Assembly: GCF_001700965.1 (NCBI RefSeq)
Contig: NZ_CP016756.1
Coordinates: 124,001 to 188,000 of the forward strand
Reading direction: 5' to 3'
Length of the DNA stretch: 64,000 bases
Source of the DNA: Stenotrophomonas nitritireducens
GTDB lineage: Bacteria > Pseudomonadota > Gammaproteobacteria > Xanthomonadales > Xanthomonadaceae
Shown here: piece after piece, positions 44,278 through 51,936 of the stretch
Position numbering within the stretch: position 1 is the stretch's first letter
How the letters are laid out: the number at the start of each line of letters is the position of its first letter
Program-made: the position numbers and the translations under genes
The notes under the pieces: generated by a model
Seen by the model: only the letters and a program-made list of their open reading frames with translations
Database searches by the model: none
Told to the model about the DNA's origin: nothing

Positions 44278-45204
44278 CTATCCGCGCACCACGCAGCGGA
44301 ACCCCAGGTGCGAGGTCGCCGTATCGATGCACTGCGCCATGCGCGCAGCCGGCCGATAGCGCCGGCAGTAGCTGGGCGCACACAGGTGCGAACCGCCTTT
44401 GGTAACCCGGCGCGGCACAACGATGGGGTTCAGCGGATCATGACTATGCTCGCGCCGCCCACCACGCGGGTTCTCGACGGCACAGCACGGCTTGCCTGGC
44501 ACCTCGTGGTGGGCCGCGTACCAGTCGTCGGTCCATTCCCAGACGTTGCCGATCATGTCCAGCAGGCCGTAACCATTGGCCGGGAAGGCGCCTACCGGTG
44601 AGGTCCACTCATAACCGTCGTTCTTGTCATTGCGCCAGGGGAACTCACCCTGGAAGGTATTGGCCATGTAGTGTCCATCCGGGACGAGCTCGTCGCCCCA
44701 GGCGAACTCACCATCGACCCGCCCGCCCCGCGCAGCAAACTCCCACTCCGCTTCGCTGGGCAGGTGTTTGCCCGCCCATGCGGCATAGGCGGCGGCGTCC
44801 TCATGTGCGACGTGCACCACCGGATGCAGGTCCATGCCCTCGATGGAGCTGCCGGGGCCACGCGGGTGGCGCCAATCCGCGCCGGCGACGTAGTGCCACC
44901 ACTGGTAGTGATCGGAATGATCGACCGGCCCCGGCGGCGGTACGAACACCACCGAAGACGGCACCAGCATTGCAGGATCGGCACCGGGGTAGTCCTCCGC
45001 CTTGGCCGGGCGTTCGGCCAGGGTGACGTGGCCGGTGGCCTCGACAAACCGCCGGAACTGGTAGTTGGTCACCGGGCTGGGATCGATGCGGAAGGGTGCC
45101 ACCCGCACCTTGTGCGCAGGCCTTTCCTCCGGGTAATGATCGTCCGAGCCCATGACGAACACGCCACCGGGTATCGACACGGGAACTTCATTGGCTTGGC
45201 ACAT
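44278..45204 (-). CDS. Formylglycine-generating enzyme (SUMF1) family protein
   Basis: 308 residues from ATG 45204, with GGAG 7 nt upstream. The fold markers are present in order: GGVFVMGSDDHYPEERPAH, YQFRRFVEATGH, HLPSEAEWEFAARGG, NVWEWTDDW and the active-site GGSHLCAPSYCRRYRPAAR. C275 and C280 are five residues apart, like the two catalytic cysteines of FGE that bind copper and oxidise the sulfatase cysteine with O2. There is no signal peptide. Two sulfatases in the island (C79 and C55 in their signatures) are the natural substrates. Family members also include other oxidoreductases, but the intact cysteine pair favours true FGE. No shared element precedes this operon. Confidence 0.9.
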   Translation of the reverse strand: MCQANEVPVSIPGGVFVMGSDDHYPEERPAHKVRVAPFRIDPSPVTNYQFRRFVEATGHVTLAERPAKAEDYPGADPAMLVPSSVVFVPPPGPVDHSDHYQWWHYVAGADWRHPRGPGSSIEGMDLHPVVHVAHEDAAAYAAWAGKHLPSEAEWEFAARGGRVDGEFAWGDELVPDGHYMANTFQGEFPWRNDKNDGYEWTSPVGAFPANGYGLLDMIGNVWEWTDDWYAAHHEVPGKPCCAVENPRGGRREHSHDPLNPIVVPRRVTKGGSHLCAPSYCRRYRPAARMAQCIDTATSHLGFRCVVRG

Positions 45205-45342
45205 CTATGCTCTCCCTGCGGTTTTCGATGTTTGATCCGAAGCTGCTGCGGCGTGCTGCTGTCTGGATGGACTGCCAAGGCCCGACGAGCGCTGCTGCCA
45301 ATCACGCCTTGGCCCGGCAACGGCGGCCGCTGGGCCAACCGG

Positions 45343-45987
45343 TCAGGCAAACGGCGCCACGTTGAACACCATGCTGACGATGGCGAACAAGCCAAGCAGC
45401 CATAGCAGGCCGGCGGTGATCAGGGTCGCGGACACCGGATAGGGACTTTCGCCATGCAACAAGCCCTCCTGCACCATCTGCTTGCGTTCGTGGCGCAGCG
45501 CTTTCATGAAATTGAGGTGGTAGATGATGCCCAGCGTCAGCGCGAAGATGCCGAGGCCAACCATCGCCACGCCGAAGTTGCGCGGCGCATCGGAGGCCAT
45601 GCGTACCTCCGGCGCGTGCAGCAGTTTGCTGAATACCTGGAAGATGGTGAAGCCGAAGCTGATCAGCGATAACGCCGTGCGCATGATCGACATCAGCGTG
45701 CGATCTGCACTCATGCGCGTGCGCTGGAACGACATGCCGGTTCGCCGCATCGACATCTCGGTGCGGTCCCCGGACAGATCGGTGCGGTACTCGGACAGAT
45801 CGGTACGGTGCTCGGACAACCCGGTGCGATGATTGGACAGGCCGGTGCGGTAAGCCGAATAGGCGACGGACGCCTGGTCGCTGTTGTCCTGGTTCACGTC
45901 CGGCACTGGCGGCACCGGTTGTGGCGCGCTGCGCTCGGGGCGCGCGTGCTGGCTGGTCGGCGGCGGTGTGTGGCTGTGGTGTTTCAT
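45343..45987 (-). CDS. DUF202 membrane protein with nine RT heptads
   Basis: 214 residues from ATG 45987, overlapping the upstream stop by ATGA. The C-terminal half is DUF202/YidH-like, with three membrane segments (LISFGFTIFQVFSKLL; FGVAMVGLGIFALTLGIIYH; LITAGLLWLLGLFAIVSMVF). DUF202 normally has a single (D)RTLMSxxRT motif before the first helix. Here an Arg-Thr pair occurs every seven residues nine times, at 47, 54, 61, 68, 75, 82, 89, 96 and 103. The N-terminal ~40 residues are proline/histidine-rich and cytoplasmic. The heptads could form a long basic amphipathic helix near the membrane. The function is unknown. Confidence 0.85.
   Translation of the reverse strand: MKHHSHTPPPTSQHARPERSAPQPVPPVPDVNQDNSDQASVAYSAYRTGLSNHRTGLSEHRTDLSEYRTDLSGDRTEMSMRRTGMSFQRTRMSADRTLMSIMRTALSLISFGFTIFQVFSKLLHAPEVRMASDAPRNFGVAMVGLGIFALTLGIIYHLNFMKALRHERKQMVQEGLLHGESPYPVSATLITAGLLWLLGLFAIVSMVFNVAPFA
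45676..45852 (-). repeat. 21-bp tandem coding repeats (RT heptads)
   Basis: About eight imperfect 21-bp units encode x-R-T-x-(L/M)-S-x; the middle copies (gatcggtgcggtactcggaca and variants, 45778-45820) are almost identical in DNA. The pattern points to recent expansion by slippage. Confidence 0.8.
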
Positions 45988-46406
45988 CCGTGTGGTCCGC
46001 CAAGTTTGTGGGCTTTCCACCAGCTGGCGACGCGCGCAACCGGCCCGCGCAGCAGCAGGTAGGGAATGAACGCCAACGCTACCGCGATCACGAAGGTCTC
46101 CAACGGGTACTTGAAACCGCCATACACCTTGAACTGATAGATCACATCCATCGCCACGCCCAGCAGCAGCACCCGCGTCACTGCGGTGACGCCCTCGCGG
46201 AACGACTGGATGCGCTCGTGGTGCGGGGATGCCATCAAGCCCACCATGTACGGCGAGCGCCCAAGCTTGGCGTCCTTGATGCCATCGTGCAGCGCGGCGA
46301 TGAAGGCCATCGTCGGCTGCAGGAAGAAGCGGAAGGTCATCGGCCCGTCGGTTCTTTCGAACAGATCACTGGCGAACCGATGCAGATACTCCAGGAAGCC
46401 ATCCAC
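45984..46406 (-). CDS. Small integral membrane protein of unknown family
   Basis: 140 residues from GTG 46406, with GGAG 8 nt upstream; the open frame reaches 46523, but the extra part is not protein-like. It has a soluble start (FLEYLHRFASDLFERTDG), an amphipathic middle (MTFRFFLQPTMAFIAALHDG) and two clear membrane helices (VTRVLLLGVAMDVIYQF; PLETFVIAVALAFIPYLLL). I recognise no named family. It overlaps the DUF202 gene by ATGA, and its divergent neighbour carries the shared element at 46489; because the element is a dyad it could serve both directions. Confidence 0.7.
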   Translation of the reverse strand: MDGFLEYLHRFASDLFERTDGPMTFRFFLQPTMAFIAALHDGIKDAKLGRSPYMVGLMASPHHERIQSFREGVTAVTRVLLLGVAMDVIYQFKVYGGFKYPLETFVIAVALAFIPYLLLRGPVARVASWWKAHKLGGPHG

Positions 46407-46488
46407 GTGCCGGACTCCGTTGACTGAGTGGGCAGCATGGTCGTGGCCGCAGGCACGCACAATCACGATTACTACTGATGCAGCTCCA

Positions 46489-46498
46489 GTATTTTTAC
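46489..46498 (+). promoter_or_regulatory. Shared element (GTATTTTTAC) before the membrane protein gene
   Basis: GTATTTTTAC on the gene strand, 71 bp before ATG 46570. A possible -10 TAAGCT follows 25 bp downstream. It lies in the gap with the divergent small membrane protein. Confidence 0.6.
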
Positions 46499-46569
46499 TG
46501 CAGGCCGCGCGGCCACCGATCACTAAGCTGGATGCACCGCGTCACAATGCCGCGAAGAGACCGCAGACA

Positions 46570-47736
46570 ATGACATCCGACGACCTGTCGCTGATGCGTG
46601 GCGGCCTGATCTACCGCACCATGCACCTGCTTGGCCTGCTGCGCAGCCGGCTGGCACTGCCGCCGGTGATAGCCGCGCTGCTTGTGATCGTTGCGTACTT
46701 TCCCTTGGCGCTGGCTGCAGCCTGGCATGGCACCCTGTTGCCAGGCGAAGTGACAATGCCCCTGCTTGCCGACGCTTCGGTCTACGCCCGTTTTGTATTG
46801 GCGCTGCCGCTGCTGGTACTGGCCGCCCCGCCTGCCGACCGGCTGCTGCGCGCGGCCGTTCGCCAATTGAGCCGCGCCGGCTTGATTCCCGACAGTCAGC
46901 ATGCAGCGTTCGACACGCTGGTCGCGCGTGCGCGTGCCCTGCGCGACTCGCACGTTCCGGAATGGCTGTGCCTGCTGGTCGCGTTGGCACCCACATTGCT
47001 GAGCCCGCCGGTGGTGACGGAGTTGAGCCATGTCAGCGGCTGGCATGCCAATGCCGACGGCAGCACGTCGGCGGCCGCGTGGTGGGCATGGTGGGTGTCG
47101 ATGCCATTGCTTCGCCTGGTGGGACTGATGTGGTTGTGGCGCTTTCTTATCTGGACGCTGCTGTTGTGGCGGCTGAGCCGGCTCGACCTGGATCTGCGTC
47201 CGCCGCATCCTGATGGTTCGGGCGGGATTGGTTTTCTCGGCTTCGCGCAACAGCGCTTCTCTGCCCTGTCGCTGGCCGGCGGCATCGTGCTGGCAGGCAG
47301 CTGCATCAATCACTTCATCTATGCCGGGCAGACCTTGACCGACGTGCACTATCTGTTGGCGGCCTACATCGTCGGCTCGACGATGCTGCTGCTGGCGCCG
47401 CTCGTACTGCTGTCCCCGGCGCTGATACGCGCCAAACGCCACGCGCTGCTCAAGTACAGCGCGCTGGGCCATCGCGCGATCCGCAGCTTCGACCTGTACT
47501 GGAAGCGCGGCCAGCCCGATCCCGATGCACCTAGCCTGCTGGACAGCCCCCAGCCGTCGGCGCTGGCCGACTTCGGCTCGGTCTATTCCAGCCTTGCACG
47601 GATGTCGTTGGTGCCACTCTGCCGCGCCAATGTGCTGTGGATGCTGCTGTCCGCTGCGGTGCCGCTGCTGCCGCTGGTGTTTTTCGCCATGTCGGTGGAC
47701 AGCCTGATCAGCAAGTTGGCCTCCATTCTCTTCTGA
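46570..47736 (+). CDS. Polytopic membrane protein of unknown function
   Basis: 388 residues from ATG 46570; the frame is open to 46186 but the upstream part overlaps a divergent gene. At least six hydrophobic segments are visible, e.g. VIAALLVIVAYFPLALAAA, FVLALPLLVLAAPPADRLL, LLRLVGLMWLWRFLIWTLLL, LLAAYIVGSTMLLLAPLVLL and VLWMLLSAAVPLLPLVFFAM. The RLDLDLRPPHPDGSGGIGFL stretch recurs in uncharacterised bacterial membrane proteins of this size. It ends 17 bp from a convergent response-regulator gene. The role is unknown; the shared element places it in the sulfatase regulon. Confidence 0.8.
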   Translation: MTSDDLSLMRGGLIYRTMHLLGLLRSRLALPPVIAALLVIVAYFPLALAAAWHGTLLPGEVTMPLLADASVYARFVLALPLLVLAAPPADRLLRAAVRQLSRAGLIPDSQHAAFDTLVARARALRDSHVPEWLCLLVALAPTLLSPPVVTELSHVSGWHANADGSTSAAAWWAWWVSMPLLRLVGLMWLWRFLIWTLLLWRLSRLDLDLRPPHPDGSGGIGFLGFAQQRFSALSLAGGIVLAGSCINHFIYAGQTLTDVHYLLAAYIVGSTMLLLAPLVLLSPALIRAKRHALLKYSALGHRAIRSFDLYWKRGQPDPDAPSLLDSPQPSALADFGSVYSSLARMSLVPLCRANVLWMLLSAAVPLLPLVFFAMSVDSLISKLASILF

Positions 47737-47753
47737 GCCCGCAACATCGCGCA

Positions 47754-48182
47754 TCAATGCGGCTCGTCTGCCTGCCAGGCGCCCATCCGCTTGACGATGG
47801 ATGCCGACATGAACGACCTGCCGGCAAGCACTTCGCGCACGCCCAGCAGCAGTTCCTCGCCGGCATCGGCCTTCAGCACATAGCCGCAGGGGCGGTGACG
47901 CATCGCCCGCTGCACCAGTGCGGGTTCGTCATGCACGGTGATGAAGACGACGTTGCGCACCACGCCTTCGGCCAGCAGCAACTCGGCCGCTGCCAGTCCA
48001 TCCATCCCGGGCATGGTGATGTCGGTCACCACCACATGGGGTTTCAGCTCGCGCGCCATGGACAGCAGGGAGTGGCCGTCTTCCACCCAACCCACCACGT
48101 CGTATTCGGTGGCAAGCAGCATCTGCAGCGGCCGGGCAACCGCCATGCTGTCTTCTGCCAGCAGTACCCGAATCGGTTTCAT
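47754..48182 (-). CDS. Receiver-only response regulator (CheY-like)
   Basis: 142 residues from ATG 48182 (MKPIRVLLAEDS), with GGTG 6 nt upstream; GTG 48191 and ATG 48188 are alternatives. The receiver domain is complete: acidic pair AED, phospho-acceptor Asp in VVVTDITMPGMDG, Thr in FITVHDE and Lys in GYVLKAD. Nothing follows the receiver; the LuxR helix-turn-helix expected in this NarL-like sequence type is missing. The gene ends 17 bp from the convergent membrane-protein gene, so no hidden extension fits. The shared element lies 85 bp upstream, suggesting feedback. The likely kinase is encoded at 50237. Confidence 0.88.
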   Translation of the reverse strand: MKPIRVLLAEDSMAVARPLQMLLATEYDVVGWVEDGHSLLSMARELKPHVVVTDITMPGMDGLAAAELLLAEGVVRNVVFITVHDEPALVQRAMRHRPCGYVLKADAGEELLLGVREVLAGRSFMSASIVKRMGAWQADEPH

Positions 48183-48267
48183 TGCCATCACCGACGCAAC
48201 CGTCGTCGCTGCGATGGTCGCCTGCGGCCGCCGCTGCCGCCACAGGAAATAAACCCGCTTGCCGCAA

Positions 48268-48277
48268 GTAAAACTAC
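48268..48277 (-). promoter_or_regulatory. Shared GTAGTTTTAC element before the receiver gene
   Basis: The gene-strand sequence is GTAGTTTTAC, flanked by CAA/TTG (CAAGTAGTTTTACTTG), 85 bp before ATG 48182. It is also 9 bp after the stop of the upstream response-regulator gene. Confidence 0.6.
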
Positions 48278-48286
48278 TTGCCCGAC

Positions 48287-48964
48287 TCAGGCCGGCTGCT
48301 GCCCGTCCTCACGGAAGGCTTTGATCAGACCGAGTTGATGCGCCCGCCGTACCAGCTCCAGCGTTCCGTGCACGCCCATGAGCTGCATGATTGCGTACTT
48401 GTGCGACTCCACCGTGCGTACCGATACCCCCAGTTCGTAGGCGATCTGCTTGGAGCGCAGCCCCTATGCAACCCAATCAAGAATCCGCCGCTGCTTGTCG
48501 GTAAGCGTGTAGCGCTCGCCGCGCCCGGCCGACGTCAACGCCATCGCCGCCAGCCCGGCGGCCAGATACATCCGCCCGGCCAGCACTTCATCCATCGCGT
48601 GCAACAGCTCATCGCCAGCGGCGGCCTTCAGCACATAACCACCGGCGCCGGCGCGCAGCGCCTCGGTGACGATGGCACAGCTGTGGTGCATGGACAGGAA
48701 TACGAACGGCGTGGTGTCGCCCTCGGCCCGCAGCTGGCGCATGACGTCTATCCCGGTCATGTCTTCCATGCTGATGTCGGTGACGATGATGTCCACCCCG
48801 CCTGCGCGGGCTATGCGCAGCAAGGCCTCGCCGGAAAGCACCAGCCGCACATCCTCGAAGCGGTCACGCAACAGGCGCACCACTCCCTCGCCCACCATAG
48901 CGTGATCATCGGCAACCACTACCCGCAGGCCCGGCCGGGCACCTTGCGCAGTCCATGTGTCCAT
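48287..48964 (-). pseudogene. LuxR/NarL response regulator interrupted by an amber codon in the helix-turn-helix
   Basis: From ATG 48964 (GGAGGTG 5 nt upstream) the frame encodes a full receiver (VVVADDHAMVGEG, IIVTDISMEDMTG, GYVLKAA) and linker (LTDKQRRILDWVA), then meets TAG at 48464-48466. Reading on in the same frame for 58 codons gives GLRSKQIAYELGVSVRTVES and HKYAIMQLMGVHG up to TGA at 48287, exactly the rest of a LuxR helix-turn-helix. A single CAG-to-TAG change explains it. Normal translation would yield a 166-residue receiver protein that cannot bind DNA. Amber suppression or a sequencing error are alternatives. Confidence 0.85.
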
Positions 48965-49043
48965 GCGTTCACCTCCACCAGGCAGCAGAAAGCTGAAAGC
49001 GCCGAACAGAAGGCGCAACCTGCGTTATCTAGTCCGCCTTGTA

Positions 49044-50063
49044 TTAAGACGGCGTGTAATCAGCGTGAATCTGTTCTCTATTTATAGAAATACGGGTGTC
49101 GCGCGGCCGCTCGCCAAACAGCTCGCGGTAGTCGCTCGCAAAGCGTCCCAGATGGGAGAACCCCGCACGCATTGCAATTTCGGTAACGCGTGCGCGCGGT
49201 TGGTCCAGCAACAGTTGCCGGGCCTGGTTCAGCCGCGCCACCTGATGCCAGCGTTTTGGGGTCATCCCGTAGACATCGCGGAACACCCGTTCCAGCTGGC
49301 GCTCGCTCATCGCCAGTGCCGAACCCAGCGCATGGCTGCTGAACTGCTGCGTGTCGTGGCAAAGCAGGAATGCTTCTGCCCGCCGCAGGAACCGCTCACG
49401 CTGCTCCAACCTGCCCCGCTGTCGGCTTGCCTCGTCCACACCCGCTGCGCGTTCCAGTGCATCGATGAAGGCATCCAGCAGCAACTGGCCGAGAAGGCCC
49501 GCGTCGTCCAGTGCGGTAGACACGCTCCATCGCGCCGCCTGGCGCAGTACAAACTGCACGCACATCCTCAATCTGGCGTTGCGATCGGCAGTACGCGGGC
49601 ACAGCCGCCAGCCGCGCTGGGGCAACTCCAGCTCCCGCCGCAGGCGCGCATAGACAGCAGCCTGCAGCGCGTTGCGGGGAATGCGCAGCACCACCCATTG
49701 CCATAGCGGCGACACCGACCTCACCGCCAACTCGCGGTCTTCGGCAAACACCATCAACTGCCCTTCCTCCACCCGCCGGCCGTTGAGCCACATCGGCTCG
49801 TCGCAGCGCGTGGCCAGCGCCAACCCCATCATGTCCGGGGCAAACATGCCCTTGGCCAGCACCTGTTGGGTGTAAGTGCCGCGGTCGAGGCTGAAATCGG
49901 GAAAGACCAGCCGCTGCGCGCGCGCCCTGAAGTAGCCCGGCCCGAGCAGGCGCTGCTCGAAGCGCGCGTCCTTGACCACCCCGAGCAGTGCGTCCGGGTC
50001 GAATCCGTCTATGTCCAGACAGCCGTAGTGCATGCCGTGGGCAGCAAGAATCGTGGTGTCCAT
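49044..50063 (-). CDS. AraC family transcriptional regulator
   Basis: 339 residues from ATG 50063. The C-terminal AraC DNA-binding domain has both helix-turn-helix parts: SALAMSERQLERVFRDVYGM and VTEIAMRAGFSHLGRFASDY with RELFGERP. The N-terminal ~220 residues resemble the sensor part of AraC-binding-like regulators (DRGTYTQQVLAKGMFAPDMM) without a clear cupin motif. It is divergent from the histidine kinase and is the only intact DNA-binding regulator within the sulfatase island. That makes it a candidate for the GTA-N4-TAC regulon, though AraC proteins usually prefer longer direct-repeat sites. Confidence 0.9.
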   Translation of the reverse strand: MDTTILAAHGMHYGCLDIDGFDPDALLGVVKDARFEQRLLGPGYFRARAQRLVFPDFSLDRGTYTQQVLAKGMFAPDMMGLALATRCDEPMWLNGRRVEEGQLMVFAEDRELAVRSVSPLWQWVVLRIPRNALQAAVYARLRRELELPQRGWRLCPRTADRNARLRMCVQFVLRQAARWSVSTALDDAGLLGQLLLDAFIDALERAAGVDEASRQRGRLEQRERFLRRAEAFLLCHDTQQFSSHALGSALAMSERQLERVFRDVYGMTPKRWHQVARLNQARQLLLDQPRARVTEIAMRAGFSHLGRFASDYRELFGERPRDTRISINREQIHADYTPS

Positions 50064-50236
50064 CGCTCACCTGTCGGAAAGTGGATAGCGGTTTGAATGC
50101 GTGGGGCCTTACAACAATGGGTGGTACGGGGGCGGGATCCGTGCTCCCACTGCCATTGGCGAGCACCGCCGGCTTCTCGGCAGCGGTCAGCTTGTGCGAT
50201 GCAGCGGTGGCGCCACGTGAAGATGGAGCTGCTTGC

Positions 50237-51853
50237 ATGGGTGTGCGTAGCATTTTCGTGCAGTTGTCGCAGATGGAGTCGCACCGCGCCACCACCCGCT
50301 TCGCGGGAATGGCAGGCGTGGCCGCGACCGCACAACTTGTATCCGTGGAACCGTGGATATCAACGCGCGGCGGACACACGTTGTGGTTGCCCGGGGCCGC
50401 CTTGATGTGCGCACTGTTGTGGCGCCCCTATGGCGAATGGCTGCCCTGCGTTGCCGGCTCGCTGCTGGGATGCGTCGGCATCCTCGCCCTTCGCGGAGCA
50501 ACGGCAGCTGAGGCCACCGGCCTCATCCTCGGTCTGTTGCTGCTGGTCACCGCCGCAACCCTGCTGATCCGCCAGTTCGGCCTGCTGGATACGATGAAGG
50601 TGGACTTCCCACAGGTCATCATGTTCTGGGTGATCGCGGTGCTGGCGCTGCCACTGAGCAGTACCGGCTGGACGCTGCTGGTATTGCGCAGTACTCCGCT
50701 GCCCGACTTCGCCGGCAGCTGGCACAACCTGCTGCTTGCCAATGCTCTGCCCTACCTGCTGCTCGTGCCGACCTTCATCGGCTTGCTGCGCATGCACCGG
50801 CGTCGCCCCCAGCAGCGAACCCTGTCTGCGCCGCTGGCCTTCCTGTCACTGGCGCTGCTGCTGGTGTTGTGGACCGCGTGGATGTTGCCGTGGCCCTCGC
50901 CAATGGCCGAGCCGTTGTTGATGCTGGCCTCCACCCTGCTGATGGTATGGCTGCTGCTGGTGCTCGGGCCGGCCGGTGCGTTTCTGGCATTGTCGTGCTC
51001 CACGCTGCTGTGCATGGCCATCAGTGCCCACGGCTGGGGACCGCTGGCGCTGGGCGACGGCGAGCGCACCACCTTGGCCGTGCAGCTGTGGGCGTTTGGC
51101 GATGGCGTCACGCTGCTGCTGCTGAGCGTGCTGGTGGAGCAGCGCCAGAGCGCGCGCACGTCCCTGCAGGCGGCCAGCACGCGCTTGGCCGACGTGACCG
51201 CGCAGATGCTGAGGGTGCAGGAAGAGGAACGCACCCGCATCGCGCGTGATCTGCATGACGACATCAACCAGTCGCTGGCGGCAATCTCCATCCAGCTCAG
51301 TTCGCTGAAGCGGGCTGCGCCTGCGCTGGCCCGCGAGCAGATGGAGCAACTGCAGGAACAGGTGCTGGAGGTATCCAGCGATGTGCGCCGGCTGTCGCAC
51401 GACCTGCACCCCAGCCTGCTGCGCTACACCAGCCTGTCCAGCGCCCTGCGCAGCCTGTGCGGCGGCGCCTGCAGGCACGCCAGTACACGCGTTCACTGCG
51501 ACATCAATGACGAGGACATCCTCGATGAACAACAGAAGCTCAATCTGTTCCGCATCACCCAGGAGGCCATCCACAACGTCAACCAGCATGCGTACGCGCG
51601 CAATGTCTGGATACGCCTGCAGTTCGCCGGCGGCCAGGGCCTGCTGGAGATCGAGGACGACGGTGTCGGCATAGACCAGGACAGCCCGTTCATGCGCCGC
51701 GGCCTGGGCATGATCAGCATAGAGGAGCGCGCACGCCTGCTGGGCGGCAGCTCGCACCTGCAGCGGGCGGGCGACCGTGGCACCCTGCTGTCGATCGTGT
51801 TTCCCGCGCAACGCCCCACAACGAATGCGCCCTTCACCAGCGAATCTACCTAG
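50237..51853 (+). CDS. MASE1-like membrane histidine kinase (NarL-partner type)
   Basis: 538 residues from ATG 50237, with GGAG 8 nt upstream. The N-terminal ~300 residues form about eight membrane helices (LWLPGAALMCALLW, FPQVIMFWVIAVLALPLSS, LLMVWLLLVLGPAGAFLAL) of MASE1-like layout. The kinase part is HisKA_3: RIARDLHDDINQSLAAISIQ with His340 as phospho-acceptor. The N-box ITQEAIHNVNQHA, G1 DDGVGID and G2 GLGMISIEERARLLGG follow. HisKA_3 kinases normally partner LuxR/NarL regulators, and two such regulators (one receiver-only, one with an amber codon) lie 2-4 kb away. The ligand is unknown; the membrane sensor suggests a hydrophobic signal. Confidence 0.92.
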   Translation: MGVRSIFVQLSQMESHRATTRFAGMAGVAATAQLVSVEPWISTRGGHTLWLPGAALMCALLWRPYGEWLPCVAGSLLGCVGILALRGATAAEATGLILGLLLLVTAATLLIRQFGLLDTMKVDFPQVIMFWVIAVLALPLSSTGWTLLVLRSTPLPDFAGSWHNLLLANALPYLLLVPTFIGLLRMHRRRPQQRTLSAPLAFLSLALLLVLWTAWMLPWPSPMAEPLLMLASTLLMVWLLLVLGPAGAFLALSCSTLLCMAISAHGWGPLALGDGERTTLAVQLWAFGDGVTLLLLSVLVEQRQSARTSLQAASTRLADVTAQMLRVQEEERTRIARDLHDDINQSLAAISIQLSSLKRAAPALAREQMEQLQEQVLEVSSDVRRLSHDLHPSLLRYTSLSSALRSLCGGACRHASTRVHCDINDEDILDEQQKLNLFRITQEAIHNVNQHAYARNVWIRLQFAGGQGLLEIEDDGVGIDQDSPFMRRGLGMISIEERARLLGGSSHLQRAGDRGTLLSIVFPAQRPTTNAPFTSEST

Positions 51854-51862
51854 CGCGGCCCA

Positions 51863-51872
51863 GTAGATTTAC
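51863..51872 (+). promoter_or_regulatory. Shared element (GTAGATTTAC) before the patatin gene
   Basis: GTAGATTTAC, beginning 10 bp after the histidine-kinase stop, 64 bp before GTG 51937. Three in-frame starts are possible for the patatin, so the distance is 31-79 bp. Confidence 0.55.
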
Positions 51873-51936
51873 CGCAGCCGGCGGCGTATGCGCCTCGCAC
51901 AATGTGGCCTTGGCCGTTGCGCCGAGGCTATGGCAC

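Noticed and set aside
49988..50236. N-terminal extension of the histidine kinase from 49988
   Set aside because: It overlaps the divergent AraC gene and is not protein-like; ATG 50237 has a good ribosome site.
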